Assembly: GCF_001493375.1 (NCBI RefSeq)
Contig: NZ_LN929763.1
Location: 1-49,261 of the forward strand
Source: Streptomyces specialis
Lineage (GTDB): Bacteria; Actinomycetota; Actinomycetes; Streptomycetales; Streptomycetaceae
Length of the DNA stretch: 49,261 nucleotides
Direction of reading: 5' to 3'
Of this stretch, positions 17,216 through 26,086 are shown in pieces; position 1 is the stretch's first letter, and every line of letters begins with the position of its first letter. The translations under genes and the position numbers were made by a program. The notes under the pieces were generated by a model, which did no database searches, was not told where the DNA came from, and saw only the letters and a list, made by a program, of their open reading frames with translations.

Positions 17216-17477
17216 CCGCCCGCCGGGACCGGCCGGTGCGGGACCCGCGATCCGGGCGAGCGACACCGCCGCGAGCACGGGGTGTTCTTCCTCCCCACCG
17301 GCCCCTTCCGCCTCCGTCGCACGCGACGGGAATCGCCCTGTTCGACCCGGTGGTCCGGCTGACCAGAGGAAAAGGTACCGTCCCTTCCCGATAGCGGTAC
17401 CGCACAGGTGGTTGCCGACAGCCTCTTACTGGGGAAGGCTGACACAGCAGTCGCCTTACGAGAAGGGGGAGCTGGGG

Positions 17478-17873
17478 ATGGCACTGAGCACCACGCTCGA
17501 CTGGCTGCTGGACGATCTGGCGCAACGGCTGCCGCGCGTGCGGCACGTTCTGCTGCTGTCCAGCGACGGGTTGGTCACCTCCGTGAGCCGGGGCCTGAAG
17601 CGGAGCAGCGCCGAGCACTTGGCCGCCGTCTCCTCCGGCCTGCACAGTCTCGCCAAGGGAGTCGGGGAGCACTTCCGGTGCGGCGACGTCCGGCAGACGA
17701 TGATCGAGTTCGACGACGGTGTGCTGTTCGTGACGGCCGCGGGGGACGGCAGTTGCCTGTGTGTGCTGGCCGGGTCGGACGCGGACATCGGGCAGGTGGG
17801 GTACGAGATGACCCTGCTGGTGAACAAGGTGGGCGAGCACATGGGGATCGCCGCGCGGGAGAACCTGCCCTGA
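17478..17873 (+). CDS. Roadblock/LC7 domain protein
   Basis: A 131-aa single roadblock domain (LDWLLDDLAQRLPRVRHVLL, then SSDGLVTSVSRGL, and VNKVGEHMGIAARENL at the end). In Streptomyces these proteins are the second members of cvn conservons and regulate small Ras-like GTPases. Here the usual histidine-kinase-like, DUF742 and GTPase genes are absent on both sides, so this is a solitary copy. The start at 17478 is preferred over one at 17412 because GGGGGAGCTGGGG precedes it and the family begins there. The upstream 17216-17477 is non-coding, with a CAGCCT...AGGCTG hairpin near 17420-17442 that may be regulatory. Confidence 0.85.
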   Translation: MALSTTLDWLLDDLAQRLPRVRHVLLLSSDGLVTSVSRGLKRSSAEHLAAVSSGLHSLAKGVGEHFRCGDVRQTMIEFDDGVLFVTAAGDGSCLCVLAGSDADIGQVGYEMTLLVNKVGEHMGIAARENLP

Positions 17874-17927
17874 GCTGTCGGCGTGAGATCCACAGGGTGC
17901 GCTCCGCGATTCCCTGATCACAGAGGG

Positions 17928-17957
17928 TTGTCATCGGTGACGATCCGTGGCTATGCT
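17928..17957 (+). promoter_or_regulatory. Housekeeping-type promoter for the DUF6397 gene
   Basis: TTGTCA (17928-17933) and TATGCT (17952-17957) are separated by 18 bases, a good match to the vegetative sigma factor consensus. It lies 42 bases before the ATG of the DUF6397 gene and 54 bases after the roadblock stop, so that gene is probably transcribed separately. Confidence 0.6.
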
Positions 17958-17998
17958 GGTGACGCAACGTAGTCAGCTTGCTGCGGAAAGGAACCGCC

Positions 17999-18847
17999 AT
18001 GCCCGTGCGGGAGACCACCGGCCGTCCGGCCACCTGCTCTGCCCCTTCGATGCCCTCTGCCCCCGCTGCCGCCCACTCCTCGGCGCCGGCGTCCGCTCCC
18101 GTCCCGGCCGCTGTGCCGGTGCGCGCCGCCGCGAAGGAGCTGGGGCTGCGGCCCCGGGAGGTGACCGACGCGGTGCGGCTGGATCACATCCCCACGGTCG
18201 CCACCGGCGTCCCGTGGCGGCGGAGCGTCCCGCGTGCGGCGCTCGACCGGCTCCTGGCCGACCAGGGATTCCCCGAGCTGCTGCGCGGCCGGGCCCTGAT
18301 GGTCAACGCCACGGAGGGGGCGGAGCTGCTGGGCGTCGCGCCCTCGCGCTTCGCCCGGCTGGCGCGCGGCGGGCTGCTGGCGCCGGTCGACTTCCACCTG
18401 AACCGTCACCGGGTCGTCGTGTGGCGCTATGCCGCCGCCGAGCTGCGGGAGTTCGCCGTCCGCAGCGGCGAGCTGCTCACCGGCCCGGCGCCGGAGGAGC
18501 TGCGCCGGGCGGTGCGCGACGGGGCGGACTGGCGCCCGCGCCGCTGGCGGCGGCGCCGCACCGACCTGCTGTCGCGTCAGGCCCGCGACGGGTGGGAGCG
18601 GGCGGCGGCGCTCGCCGCGGTGCTGGAGCCGCCGGTGCTCGCGGCCGACGTGCCCGACGCGGCGGAGCGGGCCCTGCTGCTGTGGCTGCGCCCGCCGCTG
18701 CCCGGCGTGCCCCCCGGCGGCTCGCGGTGGGACGTCGTCGCGCCGCTGCTGACGGCGACCGACCCGGAGGAGGCGCGGTGGTATCGCGCCGAGCTGTCCG
18801 CCGCCCTGAAGGAGGCGCGTGCCGGGGCCCCCGTGGCGGCCGGGTGA
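17999..18847 (+). CDS. DUF6397 family protein
   Basis: A 282-aa Streptomyces-type protein. After a Ser/Ala/Pro-rich N-terminus (residues 1-40) it has two related helix-turn-helix-like segments: RAAAKELGLRPREVTDAVRL and AELLGVAPSRFARLARGGLL, the latter followed by DFHLNRHRVVVWRYAAAELREF. These look like MerR/excisionase-type winged helices and suggest DNA binding. The C-terminal part is Arg-rich (RPRRWRRRRTDLL) and then helical. GGAAAGGA lies 6 bases before the ATG at 17999, which decides this start over an in-frame TTG at 17978. Function unknown; a DNA-binding role is inference. Confidence 0.75.
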   Translation: MPVRETTGRPATCSAPSMPSAPAAAHSSAPASAPVPAAVPVRAAAKELGLRPREVTDAVRLDHIPTVATGVPWRRSVPRAALDRLLADQGFPELLRGRALMVNATEGAELLGVAPSRFARLARGGLLAPVDFHLNRHRVVVWRYAAAELREFAVRSGELLTGPAPEELRRAVRDGADWRPRRWRRRRTDLLSRQARDGWERAAALAAVLEPPVLAADVPDAAERALLLWLRPPLPGVPPGGSRWDVVAPLLTATDPEEARWYRAELSAALKEARAGAPVAAG

Positions 18848-18856
18848 GGGCGGCGC

Positions 18857-21370
18857 TCAGAGCTGGCCGACGTCCACCACCTTGATCACGGCGCGGCCCT
18901 CCGCGTCCGAGGCGGTCAGGTCCACCTCGGCGGAGATGCCCCAGTCGTGGTCGCCCGCCGGATCGGCGAACGTCTGCCGGACCCGCCACAGGCCGTCCTC
19001 GGGCCGCTCCTCGATCGACAGCAGCCGCGGGCCCCTGGCGTCCGGCCCGGTGCCCAGCTCGTCGTACTCCTCCCAGTAGGCGTCGAGGGCGTTGGCCCAG
19101 GCGTCGGCGTCCCAGCCGGACTCCGCGTCCAGCTCGCCCAGTTCACGGGTCCGGTCCAGCGCCGCCAGCTCGACCCGGCGGAAGAGGGCGTTGCGGACCA
19201 GGACGCGGAAGGCCCGCGCGTTGGCGGTGACAGGCCGCACCTGATCGGCGCGATCCTGCGCCTCGGTGGCGTCCTCGGTCTCGGGGTTGGCCAGTTGCTC
19301 CCATTCGTCGAGCAGGCTGGAGTCCACCTGCCGCACCAGCTCGCCGAGCCAGGCGGTGATGTCCTGGAAGTCCTCCGACTTCAGGTCGTCGGGCACGGTG
19401 TGCTCCAGCGCCTTGTAGGCACCGGCCAGATAGCGCAGCACGATGCCCTCGGTGCGCGCGAGCTCGTAGAAGGAAACGAACTCGGAGAAGGTCATGGCCC
19501 TTTCGTACATGTCACGCACGACCGACTTGGGGGAGAGCGGATGATCGCCCACCCAGGGGTGGCTCTTGCGGTAGACGCCGAAGGCGTGGAAGAGGAGGTC
19601 GTCCAGCGGGCGCGGATGGGTGATGTCCATCAGCCGCTCCATCCGCTCCTCGTACTCGACGCCCTCGGCCTTCATCGCGGCGACGGCCTCACCGCGGGCC
19701 TTGTTCTGCTGGGCGGCCAGGATCTGCCGCGGATCGTCCAGCGTGGACTCCACGACCGAGACCATGTCCAGCGCGTAGGAGGGGGATTCGGGATCGAGCA
19801 GCTCGAACGCGGCCAGCGCGAAGGTCGACAGCGGCTGGTTGAGCGCGAAGTCGGCCTGGAGATCCACCGTCAGCCGCACGGAGCGCCCCTGGGCGTCAGG
19901 TGTCTCCAGCCGCTCGACGATCCCGCCGTCCAGCAGCGAGCGGTAGATCGCGATGGCCCGCCGGATGTGCCGGAGCTGTTGCCGGCGCGGCTCGTGGTTG
20001 TCCTCCAGCAGCCGCCGCATCGCCCGGAACGGGTCGCCGGGCCGGGCGATGACGGCCAGCAGCATCGCGTGGGTGACGCGGAAGCGGGAGGTCAGCGGCT
20101 CGGGGTCGGCGGCGATCAGCCGCTGGAAGGTCTCCTCGCTCCAGTTGACGAAGCCTTCCGGCGCCTTCTTGCGGACCACCTTGCGGCGCTTCTTGGGATC
20201 GTCCCCGGCCTTGGCCAGCGCCTTCTCGTTCTCCACCACGTGCTCGGGCGCCTGCGCCACCACGAAACCCGACGTGTCGAACCCGGCCCGGCCGGCCCGC
20301 CCGGCGATCTGGTGGAACTCGCGGGCCCGCAGCACCCGCACCCGGCTCCCGTCGTACTTGGTGAGCGCCGTGAACAGCACGGTCCTGATGGGGACGTTCA
20401 CCCCCACACCGAGGGTGTCCGTGCCGCAGATGACCTTCAGCAGCCCGGCCTGCGCCAGCTTCTCCACCAGCCGGCGGTACTTGGGCAGCATCCCCGCGTG
20501 GTGCACGCCGATGCCGTGCCGGACGTAGCGGGACAGGTTGCGGCCGAACGTGGTGGTGAAGCGGAAGTTCCCGATGAGGGCGGCGATCTCGTCCTTCTCC
20601 GCGCGGCTGCACATGTTGATGCTCATCAGCGCCTGCGCCCGCTCCACGGCCTGCGCCTGCGTGAAGTGGACGATGTACACCGGCGACTGACGGGTCTCCA
20701 GCAGCTCCGTCAGGGTCTCGGTCAGCGCGGTCGTCCGGTACTCGTAGCTCAGCGGCACCGGGCGGGTGGCGGAGCGGACCACCGTCGTCGGCCGCCCGGT
20801 GCGCCGCGTCAGGTCCTCCTCGAATCGGGACATGTCGCCGAGCGTCGCGGACATCAGGACGAACTGCGCCCGGGGCAGCTCCAGCAGCGGGATCTGCCAG
20901 GCCCAGCCCCGGTCCGGCTCGGCATAGAAGTGGAACTCGTCCATGACGACCTGGCCGATGTCGGCCTGCGCGCCGTCCCGCAGCGCGATCGACGCGAGCA
21001 CCTCGGCGGTGCAGCAGATCACGGGCGCGTCGGCGTTGACCGAGGCGTCGCCGGTGAGCATGCCGACGTTCTCCGTCCCGAAGAGCTTGCACAGGTCGAA
21101 GAACTTCTCGGAGACCAGGGCCTTGATGGGCGCGGTGTAGAACGTGACCTCGTCGCGGGCCAGCGCGGCGAAGTGGGCGCCGGCCGCCACCAGCGACTTC
21201 CCCGAGCCGGTCGGCGTGGACAGGATGACGTTCGCCCCCGACACCACCTCGATCAGCGCCTCCTCCTGCGCGGGGTAGAGGGAGATCCCCCGCTCGCCCG
21301 CCCACGACGAGAAGGCGTCGAAGAGGGCGTCGGGATCACTGGTCGCAGGCATCTGATCGATAAGGGTCAC
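18857..21370 (-). CDS. DEAD/DEAH helicase with DUF3516 C-terminal domain
   Basis: An 837-aa superfamily 2 helicase of the Ski2-like type found throughout actinobacteria. Motifs in order: STPTGSGKSLVA (I), FYTAPIKALVSEKF (Ia), MLTGDASVN, VVMDEFHFYAEPDRGWAW (II, DEFH), FVLMSATLGDMS (III), YIVHFTQAQAVERAQ (IV), GVNVPIRTVLFTAL (V) and QIAGRAGRAGFDTSG (VI). The C-terminal 400 residues form DUF3516 (from about LIAADPEPLTSRFRVTHAML). A GTG at 21370 fits the family N-terminus; the in-frame ATG at 21430 would add 20 unconvincing residues. The stop lies 9 bases from the end of the convergent DUF6397 gene. Substrate is probably RNA, by family. Confidence 0.9.
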   Translation of the reverse strand: MTLIDQMPATSDPDALFDAFSSWAGERGISLYPAQEEALIEVVSGANVILSTPTGSGKSLVAAGAHFAALARDEVTFYTAPIKALVSEKFFDLCKLFGTENVGMLTGDASVNADAPVICCTAEVLASIALRDGAQADIGQVVMDEFHFYAEPDRGWAWQIPLLELPRAQFVLMSATLGDMSRFEEDLTRRTGRPTTVVRSATRPVPLSYEYRTTALTETLTELLETRQSPVYIVHFTQAQAVERAQALMSINMCSRAEKDEIAALIGNFRFTTTFGRNLSRYVRHGIGVHHAGMLPKYRRLVEKLAQAGLLKVICGTDTLGVGVNVPIRTVLFTALTKYDGSRVRVLRAREFHQIAGRAGRAGFDTSGFVVAQAPEHVVENEKALAKAGDDPKKRRKVVRKKAPEGFVNWSEETFQRLIAADPEPLTSRFRVTHAMLLAVIARPGDPFRAMRRLLEDNHEPRRQQLRHIRRAIAIYRSLLDGGIVERLETPDAQGRSVRLTVDLQADFALNQPLSTFALAAFELLDPESPSYALDMVSVVESTLDDPRQILAAQQNKARGEAVAAMKAEGVEYEERMERLMDITHPRPLDDLLFHAFGVYRKSHPWVGDHPLSPKSVVRDMYERAMTFSEFVSFYELARTEGIVLRYLAGAYKALEHTVPDDLKSEDFQDITAWLGELVRQVDSSLLDEWEQLANPETEDATEAQDRADQVRPVTANARAFRVLVRNALFRRVELAALDRTRELGELDAESGWDADAWANALDAYWEEYDELGTGPDARGPRLLSIEERPEDGLWRVRQTFADPAGDHDWGISAEVDLTASDAEGRAVIKVVDVGQL

Positions 21371-21499
21371 CGGTCCATACTGCCCGCATCCGCGCACCGA
21401 GGGGGAACCGGCCGCTCCGCTCAAGATCACGGGGCACTACGCTGTGCCGCCGACGGGGAGCACGGAACGGCACGACCAGGGGAAAGAGAAGGGGCGGGG

Positions 21500-21577
21500 C
21501 TGTCTCTTTTACACATCCGACGCTGCCGACGAAGAGGATAGGGGAGAGATCGGTGGGACGGGTGGCGCTTAAAAAAA
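21500..21577 (+). other. Degraded Nextera Read-1 adapter with S503 index and poly-A
   Basis: CTGTCTCTTTTACACATC (mosaic end, errors) is followed by GACGCTGCCGACGA (Read-1 adapter complement), then AGAGGATA, the complement of index S503 (TATCCTCT). Next comes a corrupted copy of the P5 tail and seven A (21571-21577). Order and spacing match a read running from insert into adapter. The sequence to the left, from about 21371, belongs to the helicase upstream region. Confidence 0.9.
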
Positions 21578-21668
21578 GATAGGATAGACCACAGACAGGT
21601 GTCTCGATGTATATAGTGCATAGACATATACAATCACTCTGAGCAACAAGAGCAAGCGGTGCCGGGGG
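21578..21668. other. AT-rich junk after the adapter
   Basis: About 90 bases, far poorer in GC than the rest of the window, start after the adapter poly-A and run up to the duplicated ABC fragment. They contain tracts such as ATGTATATAGTGCATAGACAT. Base composition and position fit post-adapter read noise. I see no gene, promoter or repeat that would argue otherwise. Confidence 0.7.
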
Positions 21669-21779
21669 CAGGTGGCGCTGGACACCCAGGAGCACCCGGT
21701 GTACGGCGGGCCGCTGCGCGACAACCTGCTGCTGGCCAGGACCGAGGCCCCGGACGCCGATCTGTGGGCGGCGCTCGCC
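21669..21779 (+). repeat. Inverted 111-bp copy of the ABC exporter Q-loop region
   Basis: This stretch is about 92% identical (9 mismatches in 111) to the reverse complement of 22851-22961, inside the ABC exporter gene at 22470-24251. It encodes QEHPVYGGPLRDNLLLART, against QEHHVFVGPLRDNLLLART in the true gene. It sits directly after the adapter junk and runs in frame into the membrane hydrolase at 21780. I interpret it as a chimeric, error-bearing read rather than a real second ABC gene. Confidence 0.8.
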
Positions 21780-22430
21780 CCGGACCTGGACCAGAAGTCC
21801 GCGACGATATCCCGCGCGTTCGGGCCGGCGTCCAAGCTGCTCGCCGTGATCATCGACAAGCTGTCCGAGGCCGTCTACAACGCGACGCGCGCCAAGGGGG
21901 AGCGGCGCCGCACCGGCGGCCACCGCACGCTGACCCACACCTGGATATGGGCGGTGCTGGTCGGGGCGGGCTTCTCGTTCGCGGCTGTCACCTGGGGCCG
22001 CTGGGCGGTGCTGGCCACCCTCTTCGTGCATGTGGTCCTCGCCGTGGAGGGCCTGCTGTGGCGGATGGCCCGGGTCTCCAGCGACATCCTGGTGTGGCTG
22101 CTGGGCGCGACGAGTGCCTGGACGCTGGTGGGCGTGCTGAACGAGCCGGGGAACGGTTCTGACTGGCTCTTCGACGGCCGGCCCTATCTGTGGCTGGGGT
22201 TGCCCATCGTGCTGGGCTCCGTCGTCCACACGCTCGGTGACGCGCTGACGGTCTCCGGCTGCCCCATGCTGTGGCCCCTGCCGATCGCCGGGAAGCGCTG
22301 GTACCCCCTGGGCACCCCGGCGTTCATGCGGTTCCGGGCCGGGGCCTGGGTGGAGAACAAGGTGCTGATGCCGGCCTTCGTGGTGATCGGCGCGGCCAGC
22401 GGCGTGGGGGCCGTCGTCCTGACGGCCTGA
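21780..22430 (+). CDS. Membrane-bound metal-dependent hydrolase (YdjM/DUF457 type), N-terminus missing
   Basis: The frame encodes about 216 genuine residues beginning PDLDQKSATISRAFGPASKL, which corresponds to the LPDLDH metal site in the family, then DKLSEAVYNATR, GGHRTLTHTWIWAVL (second His cluster), several transmembrane helices, and a late SVVHTLGDALT motif. In homologues about 50-60 residues, including the first helices, precede PDLD. Here they are replaced by the duplicated ABC fragment, so no true start is visible. The aspartate pair is kept but the following residue is Gln instead of the usual His, right at the join. YdjM relatives act on lipids or have unknown substrates. It converges on the ABC exporter genes across a terminator hairpin. 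Confidence 0.8.
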   Translation, partial: PDLDQKSATISRAFGPASKLLAVIIDKLSEAVYNATRAKGERRRTGGHRTLTHTWIWAVLVGAGFSFAAVTWGRWAVLATLFVHVVLAVEGLLWRMARVSSDILVWLLGATSAWTLVGVLNEPGNGSDWLFDGRPYLWLGLPIVLGSVVHTLGDALTVSGCPMLWPLPIAGKRWYPLGTPAFMRFRAGAWVENKVLMPAFVVIGAASGVGAVVLTA

Positions 22431-22437
22431 CGGTCCC

Positions 22438-22461
22438 CGCGCCCGGGGCGTCCCGGGCGCG
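22438..22461. terminator. Bidirectional GC hairpin terminator
   Basis: Perfect 10-base arms (CGCGCCCGGG and CCCGGGCGCG) enclose a 4-base loop (GCGT). It lies in the 39-base gap between the stops of the convergent membrane hydrolase (22430) and ABC exporter (22470). There is no U-tract, as is usual for actinomycetes. Position and symmetry indicate a shared terminator. Confidence 0.75.
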
Positions 22462-22469
22462 GGCGCCGG

Positions 22470-24251
22470 TCAGCCGTGCCAGGACCGCCACAGTGCCGCG
22501 TAGGCGCCGTCGGCCGCCACCAGTTCGTCGTGGCTGCCGAGTTCGCTGACGCGGCCGTCCTCGACGACCGCGATCACATCGGCGTCGTGCGCGGTGTGCA
22601 GCCGGTGGGCGATGGCGATGACGGTGCGGCCGTCGAGCACCCGCGCCAGCGATCGTTCCAGGTGACGCGCGGCCCTCGGGTCGAGCAGCGACGTCGCCTC
22701 GTCCAGCACCAGCGTGTGCGGGTCGGCCAGCACCAGGCGGGCCAGCGCGATCTGCTGCGCCTGCGCGGGAGAGACGTTCAGCCCGCCGGAGCCGACCTCG
22801 CTGTCGAGGCCGTCCGGCAGTTCACGCGCCCACGCGTCGGCGTCCACGGCGGCGAGCGCCGCCCACAGTTCGGCGTCCGTGGCGTCGGTCCTGGCCAGCA
22901 GCAGGTTGTCGCGCAGCGGCCCGACGAACACGTGGTGCTCCTGGTTGACCAGCGCCACCTGCTGCCGGACGCGTTCGGCCGTCATCCCGGCCAGCCGGGC
23001 GCCGCCGAGCGTCACCTCACCGGCGCGCGGTGCGTAGACCCCGGCCAGCAGCCGGCCGAGCGTGGACTTGCCCGCGCCCGAGGGGCCGACCAGCGCCATC
23101 CTGGTGCCGGGCGGCACGTCGAGCGACACCCCGTGCAGCACGTCGCTGCCCGGCAGGTAGCCGAACCGGACCCGGTCGGCGTTCAGGTCGCGGCCGTCCG
23201 GGGTGATCGACGCGTCGCCCCCGTCGTCCTCGACCTCGTGCACCCCGACCAGCCGGGCCAGGGACACCTGCGCCACCTGGAGTTCGTCCAGCCAGCGCAG
23301 GATCAGCCCGACCGGTTCGGCCATCATCAGGGCCAGCACCGCGCCCGTGGTCAGCTCGCCGATGCTGATCCAGCCCTCCAGCACGAAGGCTCCGCCGAGC
23401 AGCAGCACACCGCTGACGATCAGCGCGTTGAAGACGTTGACCGTCGGGATCAGCACCGACCGCAGCCACATCGTGTACCGCTCCCAGACCGTCCACTCCT
23501 TGACGCGGCGGTCGGACAGCTCGATCCGGTGGCGCTGGAGGCGGTGCGCCTCGATGGTCCGCCCGGCGTCCACCGTCTCGGCCAGGGCCCCGGCGACCGC
23601 CGCGTATCCGGCGGACTCGGAGTGGTAGGCGGCGGGCGCCCGCCGGAAGTACCACACGCACACCGCCAGCAGCAGGGGCGCGGGCAGCAGCACGGCCAGA
23701 CCCAGGGGCGGCGCGGGCACCACGATGCCGGCGAGCAGCATCCCGGTCCACACGACGGCGATGGTCATCTCGGGGACGGCCTCGCGCATCGCCTTGGAGA
23801 GGCGGTCGACGTCCGTGTTGATCCGGGCGAGCAGGTCGCCGGTGCCGGCGCGTTCCAGCACGCCCGGCGGCAGCCCGACCGACCGCACCAGGAAGTCCTC
23901 CCGCAGGTCGGCCAGCATCCGCTCGCCCAGCACGGCTCCGCGCAGCCGCATCAGCCGTGTGAAGCACGCCTGGACGGCGAGCGCGACGGCGAACAGCGCG
24001 ATGGTCCGTCCCAGTTCCGGTTCCCGGTCGCCGTCGGCGAGATCCTGGACGACCCCGCCGAGCAGGTGGGGGCCCACCATGGAGGCGACGACGGCGACGA
24101 TGTTGACCGACAGCAGGATCAGGAACGGCCGCCGGTGACGGCGCATCAGATCCCGTACGTAGGCCCGCACGGTGGTGCGGCCGGCCACCGGCAGGATGGT
24201 GGCGTGCCCGTCGGAGGCCGGATCGTGGTCCGGGGGGCGCAGCCCGATCAT
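22470..24251 (-). CDS. ABC exporter half-transporter B, canonical Walker A, degenerate signature
   Basis: A 593-aa fused membrane/ATPase half-transporter. Six helices lie between about residues 35 and 320. In the ATPase, Walker A is ALVGPSGAGKSTLGRLLA and the Q-loop region is QQVALVNQEHHVFVGPLRDN. The signature is GLNVSPAQAQQIALARL, so VSPAQ replaces LSGGQ. Walker B is TLVLDEATSLLD and the H-loop is VIAIAHRLHTAHDAD. The ATG at 24251 overlaps the stop of the upstream half-transporter by 4 bases, so the two form a heterodimer. The partner has an intact LSGGQ but no Walker A, making the pair complementary. Cargo unknown; a drug, lipid or peptide exporter is likely. Confidence 0.9.
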   Translation of the reverse strand: MIGLRPPDHDPASDGHATILPVAGRTTVRAYVRDLMRRHRRPFLILLSVNIVAVVASMVGPHLLGGVVQDLADGDREPELGRTIALFAVALAVQACFTRLMRLRGAVLGERMLADLREDFLVRSVGLPPGVLERAGTGDLLARINTDVDRLSKAMREAVPEMTIAVVWTGMLLAGIVVPAPPLGLAVLLPAPLLLAVCVWYFRRAPAAYHSESAGYAAVAGALAETVDAGRTIEAHRLQRHRIELSDRRVKEWTVWERYTMWLRSVLIPTVNVFNALIVSGVLLLGGAFVLEGWISIGELTTGAVLALMMAEPVGLILRWLDELQVAQVSLARLVGVHEVEDDGGDASITPDGRDLNADRVRFGYLPGSDVLHGVSLDVPPGTRMALVGPSGAGKSTLGRLLAGVYAPRAGEVTLGGARLAGMTAERVRQQVALVNQEHHVFVGPLRDNLLLARTDATDAELWAALAAVDADAWARELPDGLDSEVGSGGLNVSPAQAQQIALARLVLADPHTLVLDEATSLLDPRAARHLERSLARVLDGRTVIAIAHRLHTAHDADVIAVVEDGRVSELGSHDELVAADGAYAALWRSWHG

Positions 24252-26020
24252 GCGTTCTCCTCGGCAAGGGGTGCGGGTTCGGTCTCGCGGGTGACGACCG
24301 CGCGATACGCGGGGGCGGCGCGCAGCAGCTCGCGGTGCGTCCCGGTGGCGGCCACCGAACCGTCGCGCACCAGGACCACCCGGTCGGCGCGGTCCAGCAC
24401 CAGCGGGCTGGAGGTGAGGACGACCGTGGTCCGTCCCGAGCGCAGGGCGCGCAGCGACTCCGCGATCCTGGCCTCGGTGTGCGCGTCCACCGCCGACGTC
24501 GGCTCGTCCAGCACCAGCACCTCCGGATCGGTGATCAGCGAGCGGGCCAGCGCCAGCCGCTGCCGCTGCCCGCCCGACAGCGAGCGGCCCCGCTCGGTGA
24601 TCCGGGTGCGCATCGGGTCGCCGCCGCCGTCGGCGGTCCCCTGGGCCAGCGCCGCCAGCACGTCGTGGCACTGCGCGGCCCGCAGCGCCTCACCCACGGA
24701 GACGCGGCCCGAGCCAGGCACGTCCAGCAGTTCCGCCAGCGTGCCGGACAGCAGCACCGGGTCCTTGTCCTGCACCAGCACCGCCGCGCGGGCGGCGTCC
24801 AGCGGGATGTCGTCCAGCGGGACGCCGCCGAGCAGCGCGGACGGCTCGCCGCCGCCGTGCACGGGGTGCCCGCCCAGCCGGTCGGCCAGCCGCTCGGCGA
24901 GGTTGGGGTCGCCGCACACCACGGCCGTCAGCGTGCCCGCCGGAACCCGCAGCCCGGTCGCGGGGTCCCGCAGGTCACCGGCGAGCGGCGCGGCCGGCGC
25001 GGCCACGGCCGTCTGCTCCGGGTTCTCGCGGCGCAGCCCCAGCACCCGCACGGCCCGGGTGGCCGACGGCCGGGAGAAGGTGAACGCCATGGCCGTCTCC
25101 TGGAAGACCTGGAGCGGGAGCATCAGGGAGCTCACCGCGCCGTAGACGGTGACGAGTTCACCGGCCGACAGCGCGCCGTCCAGGGCGAGCCCGACGCCCT
25201 GCCAGACGACCGCGATCAGCAGCAGCCCGGGCATCACCACCTGCACGGCGTCGATCAGGGACCACATGCGGGCGTTGTGCACGGACGCGGCGCGCACCTC
25301 CTGCGAGGCGCGGCGGTACCGCTCAAGGAACAGCTCCTCGCCGCCGATGCCGCGCAGCACCCGCAGCCCCGCGACGGTGTCGGACGCCAGCTCGGTGGCC
25401 CGGCCCGACTTGGCGCGCTCGGCGTCGGCCCGCCGGGTCGCGGCCGGCAGCAGCGGCCAGGCGCTCAGCGCGACGGCGACGATCCCCGCGAGGACGAGCA
25501 GGCCCAGCCGGGGTTCGTAGACGATCAGCCCGGCGCAGACGCCGAGCGTGACCACGACGGCCGCGGTGAAACGCGAGAACGCCTCGACGAACCAGCCGAT
25601 CTTCTCCACGTCGCCCGTGGACACCTTCACCACCTCGCCCGCCGCCACCCGCCGGGTCAGGACACCGCCGAGTTCCGCGGTGCGGCGTGCCAGGAGCTGC
25701 TGCACGCGGGCGGCGACGAGGATCCAGTTCGTCACCGAGGTGCGGTGCAGCATCGTGTCGGCGACGGCCATCACGGCGGTGATGGCGAGCAGCAGCAGAC
25801 CGGTGAGGGCCAGCCGGCGGCCCGACTCGTCGGTCACGGCGTCGATGGCCAGTCCCATGGTGAGGGGCAGGCACGCGATCGACGACAGGTGCAGGGTGCC
25901 CCACATCATCGCCCGGAGCTGGCCGCCGGTCTGCTGACGGAAGAGCCAGACGAGGAAGCGGAGACCGGTCCGTACGTCGGGATCGCCGGGGTCGGAATGC
26001 GGAAGGTCGCGAATCTGCAT
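24248..26020 (-). CDS. ABC exporter half-transporter A, Walker A lost, canonical signature
   Basis: A 590-aa half-transporter that begins MQIRDLPHSDPGDPD, followed by six helices. In the ATPase the P-loop position reads AVVCGDPNLAERLADRLGG, with no GxxGxGK(S/T). The signature GRSLSGGQRQRLALARSL and Walker B EVLVLDEPTSAVD are intact. The H-loop shows VVLTSSPLVLD, with Ser in place of His. The start at 26020 is preferred over an in-frame ATG at 26068 because the family begins at MQIRDLP. It is the first gene of the coupled pair with 22470-24251. Its LSGGQ can complete the one functional ATP site of the heterodimer, while the other site lacks both elements. Confidence 0.9.
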   Translation of the reverse strand: MQIRDLPHSDPGDPDVRTGLRFLVWLFRQQTGGQLRAMMWGTLHLSSIACLPLTMGLAIDAVTDESGRRLALTGLLLLAITAVMAVADTMLHRTSVTNWILVAARVQQLLARRTAELGGVLTRRVAAGEVVKVSTGDVEKIGWFVEAFSRFTAAVVVTLGVCAGLIVYEPRLGLLVLAGIVAVALSAWPLLPAATRRADAERAKSGRATELASDTVAGLRVLRGIGGEELFLERYRRASQEVRAASVHNARMWSLIDAVQVVMPGLLLIAVVWQGVGLALDGALSAGELVTVYGAVSSLMLPLQVFQETAMAFTFSRPSATRAVRVLGLRRENPEQTAVAAPAAPLAGDLRDPATGLRVPAGTLTAVVCGDPNLAERLADRLGGHPVHGGGEPSALLGGVPLDDIPLDAARAAVLVQDKDPVLLSGTLAELLDVPGSGRVSVGEALRAAQCHDVLAALAQGTADGGGDPMRTRITERGRSLSGGQRQRLALARSLITDPEVLVLDEPTSAVDAHTEARIAESLRALRSGRTTVVLTSSPLVLDRADRVVLVRDGSVAATGTHRELLRAAPAYRAVVTRETEPAPLAEENA

Positions 26021-26086
26021 GACATCCCAGAATCGGTGCGGGTGGCTGGGCAACCTCGCAAGGGTCACGGTCCACCGGGGCGATTA

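Noticed and set aside
17412..17873. A cvn conservon
   Set aside because: Only the roadblock component is present; the histidine-kinase-like, DUF742, and GTPase genes are missing on both sides.
21578..21668. AT-rich island as a transferred element or replication origin
   Set aside because: It starts at the adapter poly-A, has no repeats or DnaA-like boxes I could defend, and ends in a scrap of a nearby gene; read noise is the simpler reading.
21672..21779. A new ABC ATPase gene or an ABC-hydrolase fusion
   Set aside because: The sequence is a 92% inverted copy of the gene 1 kb away and contains only the Q-loop region; it follows an adapter.
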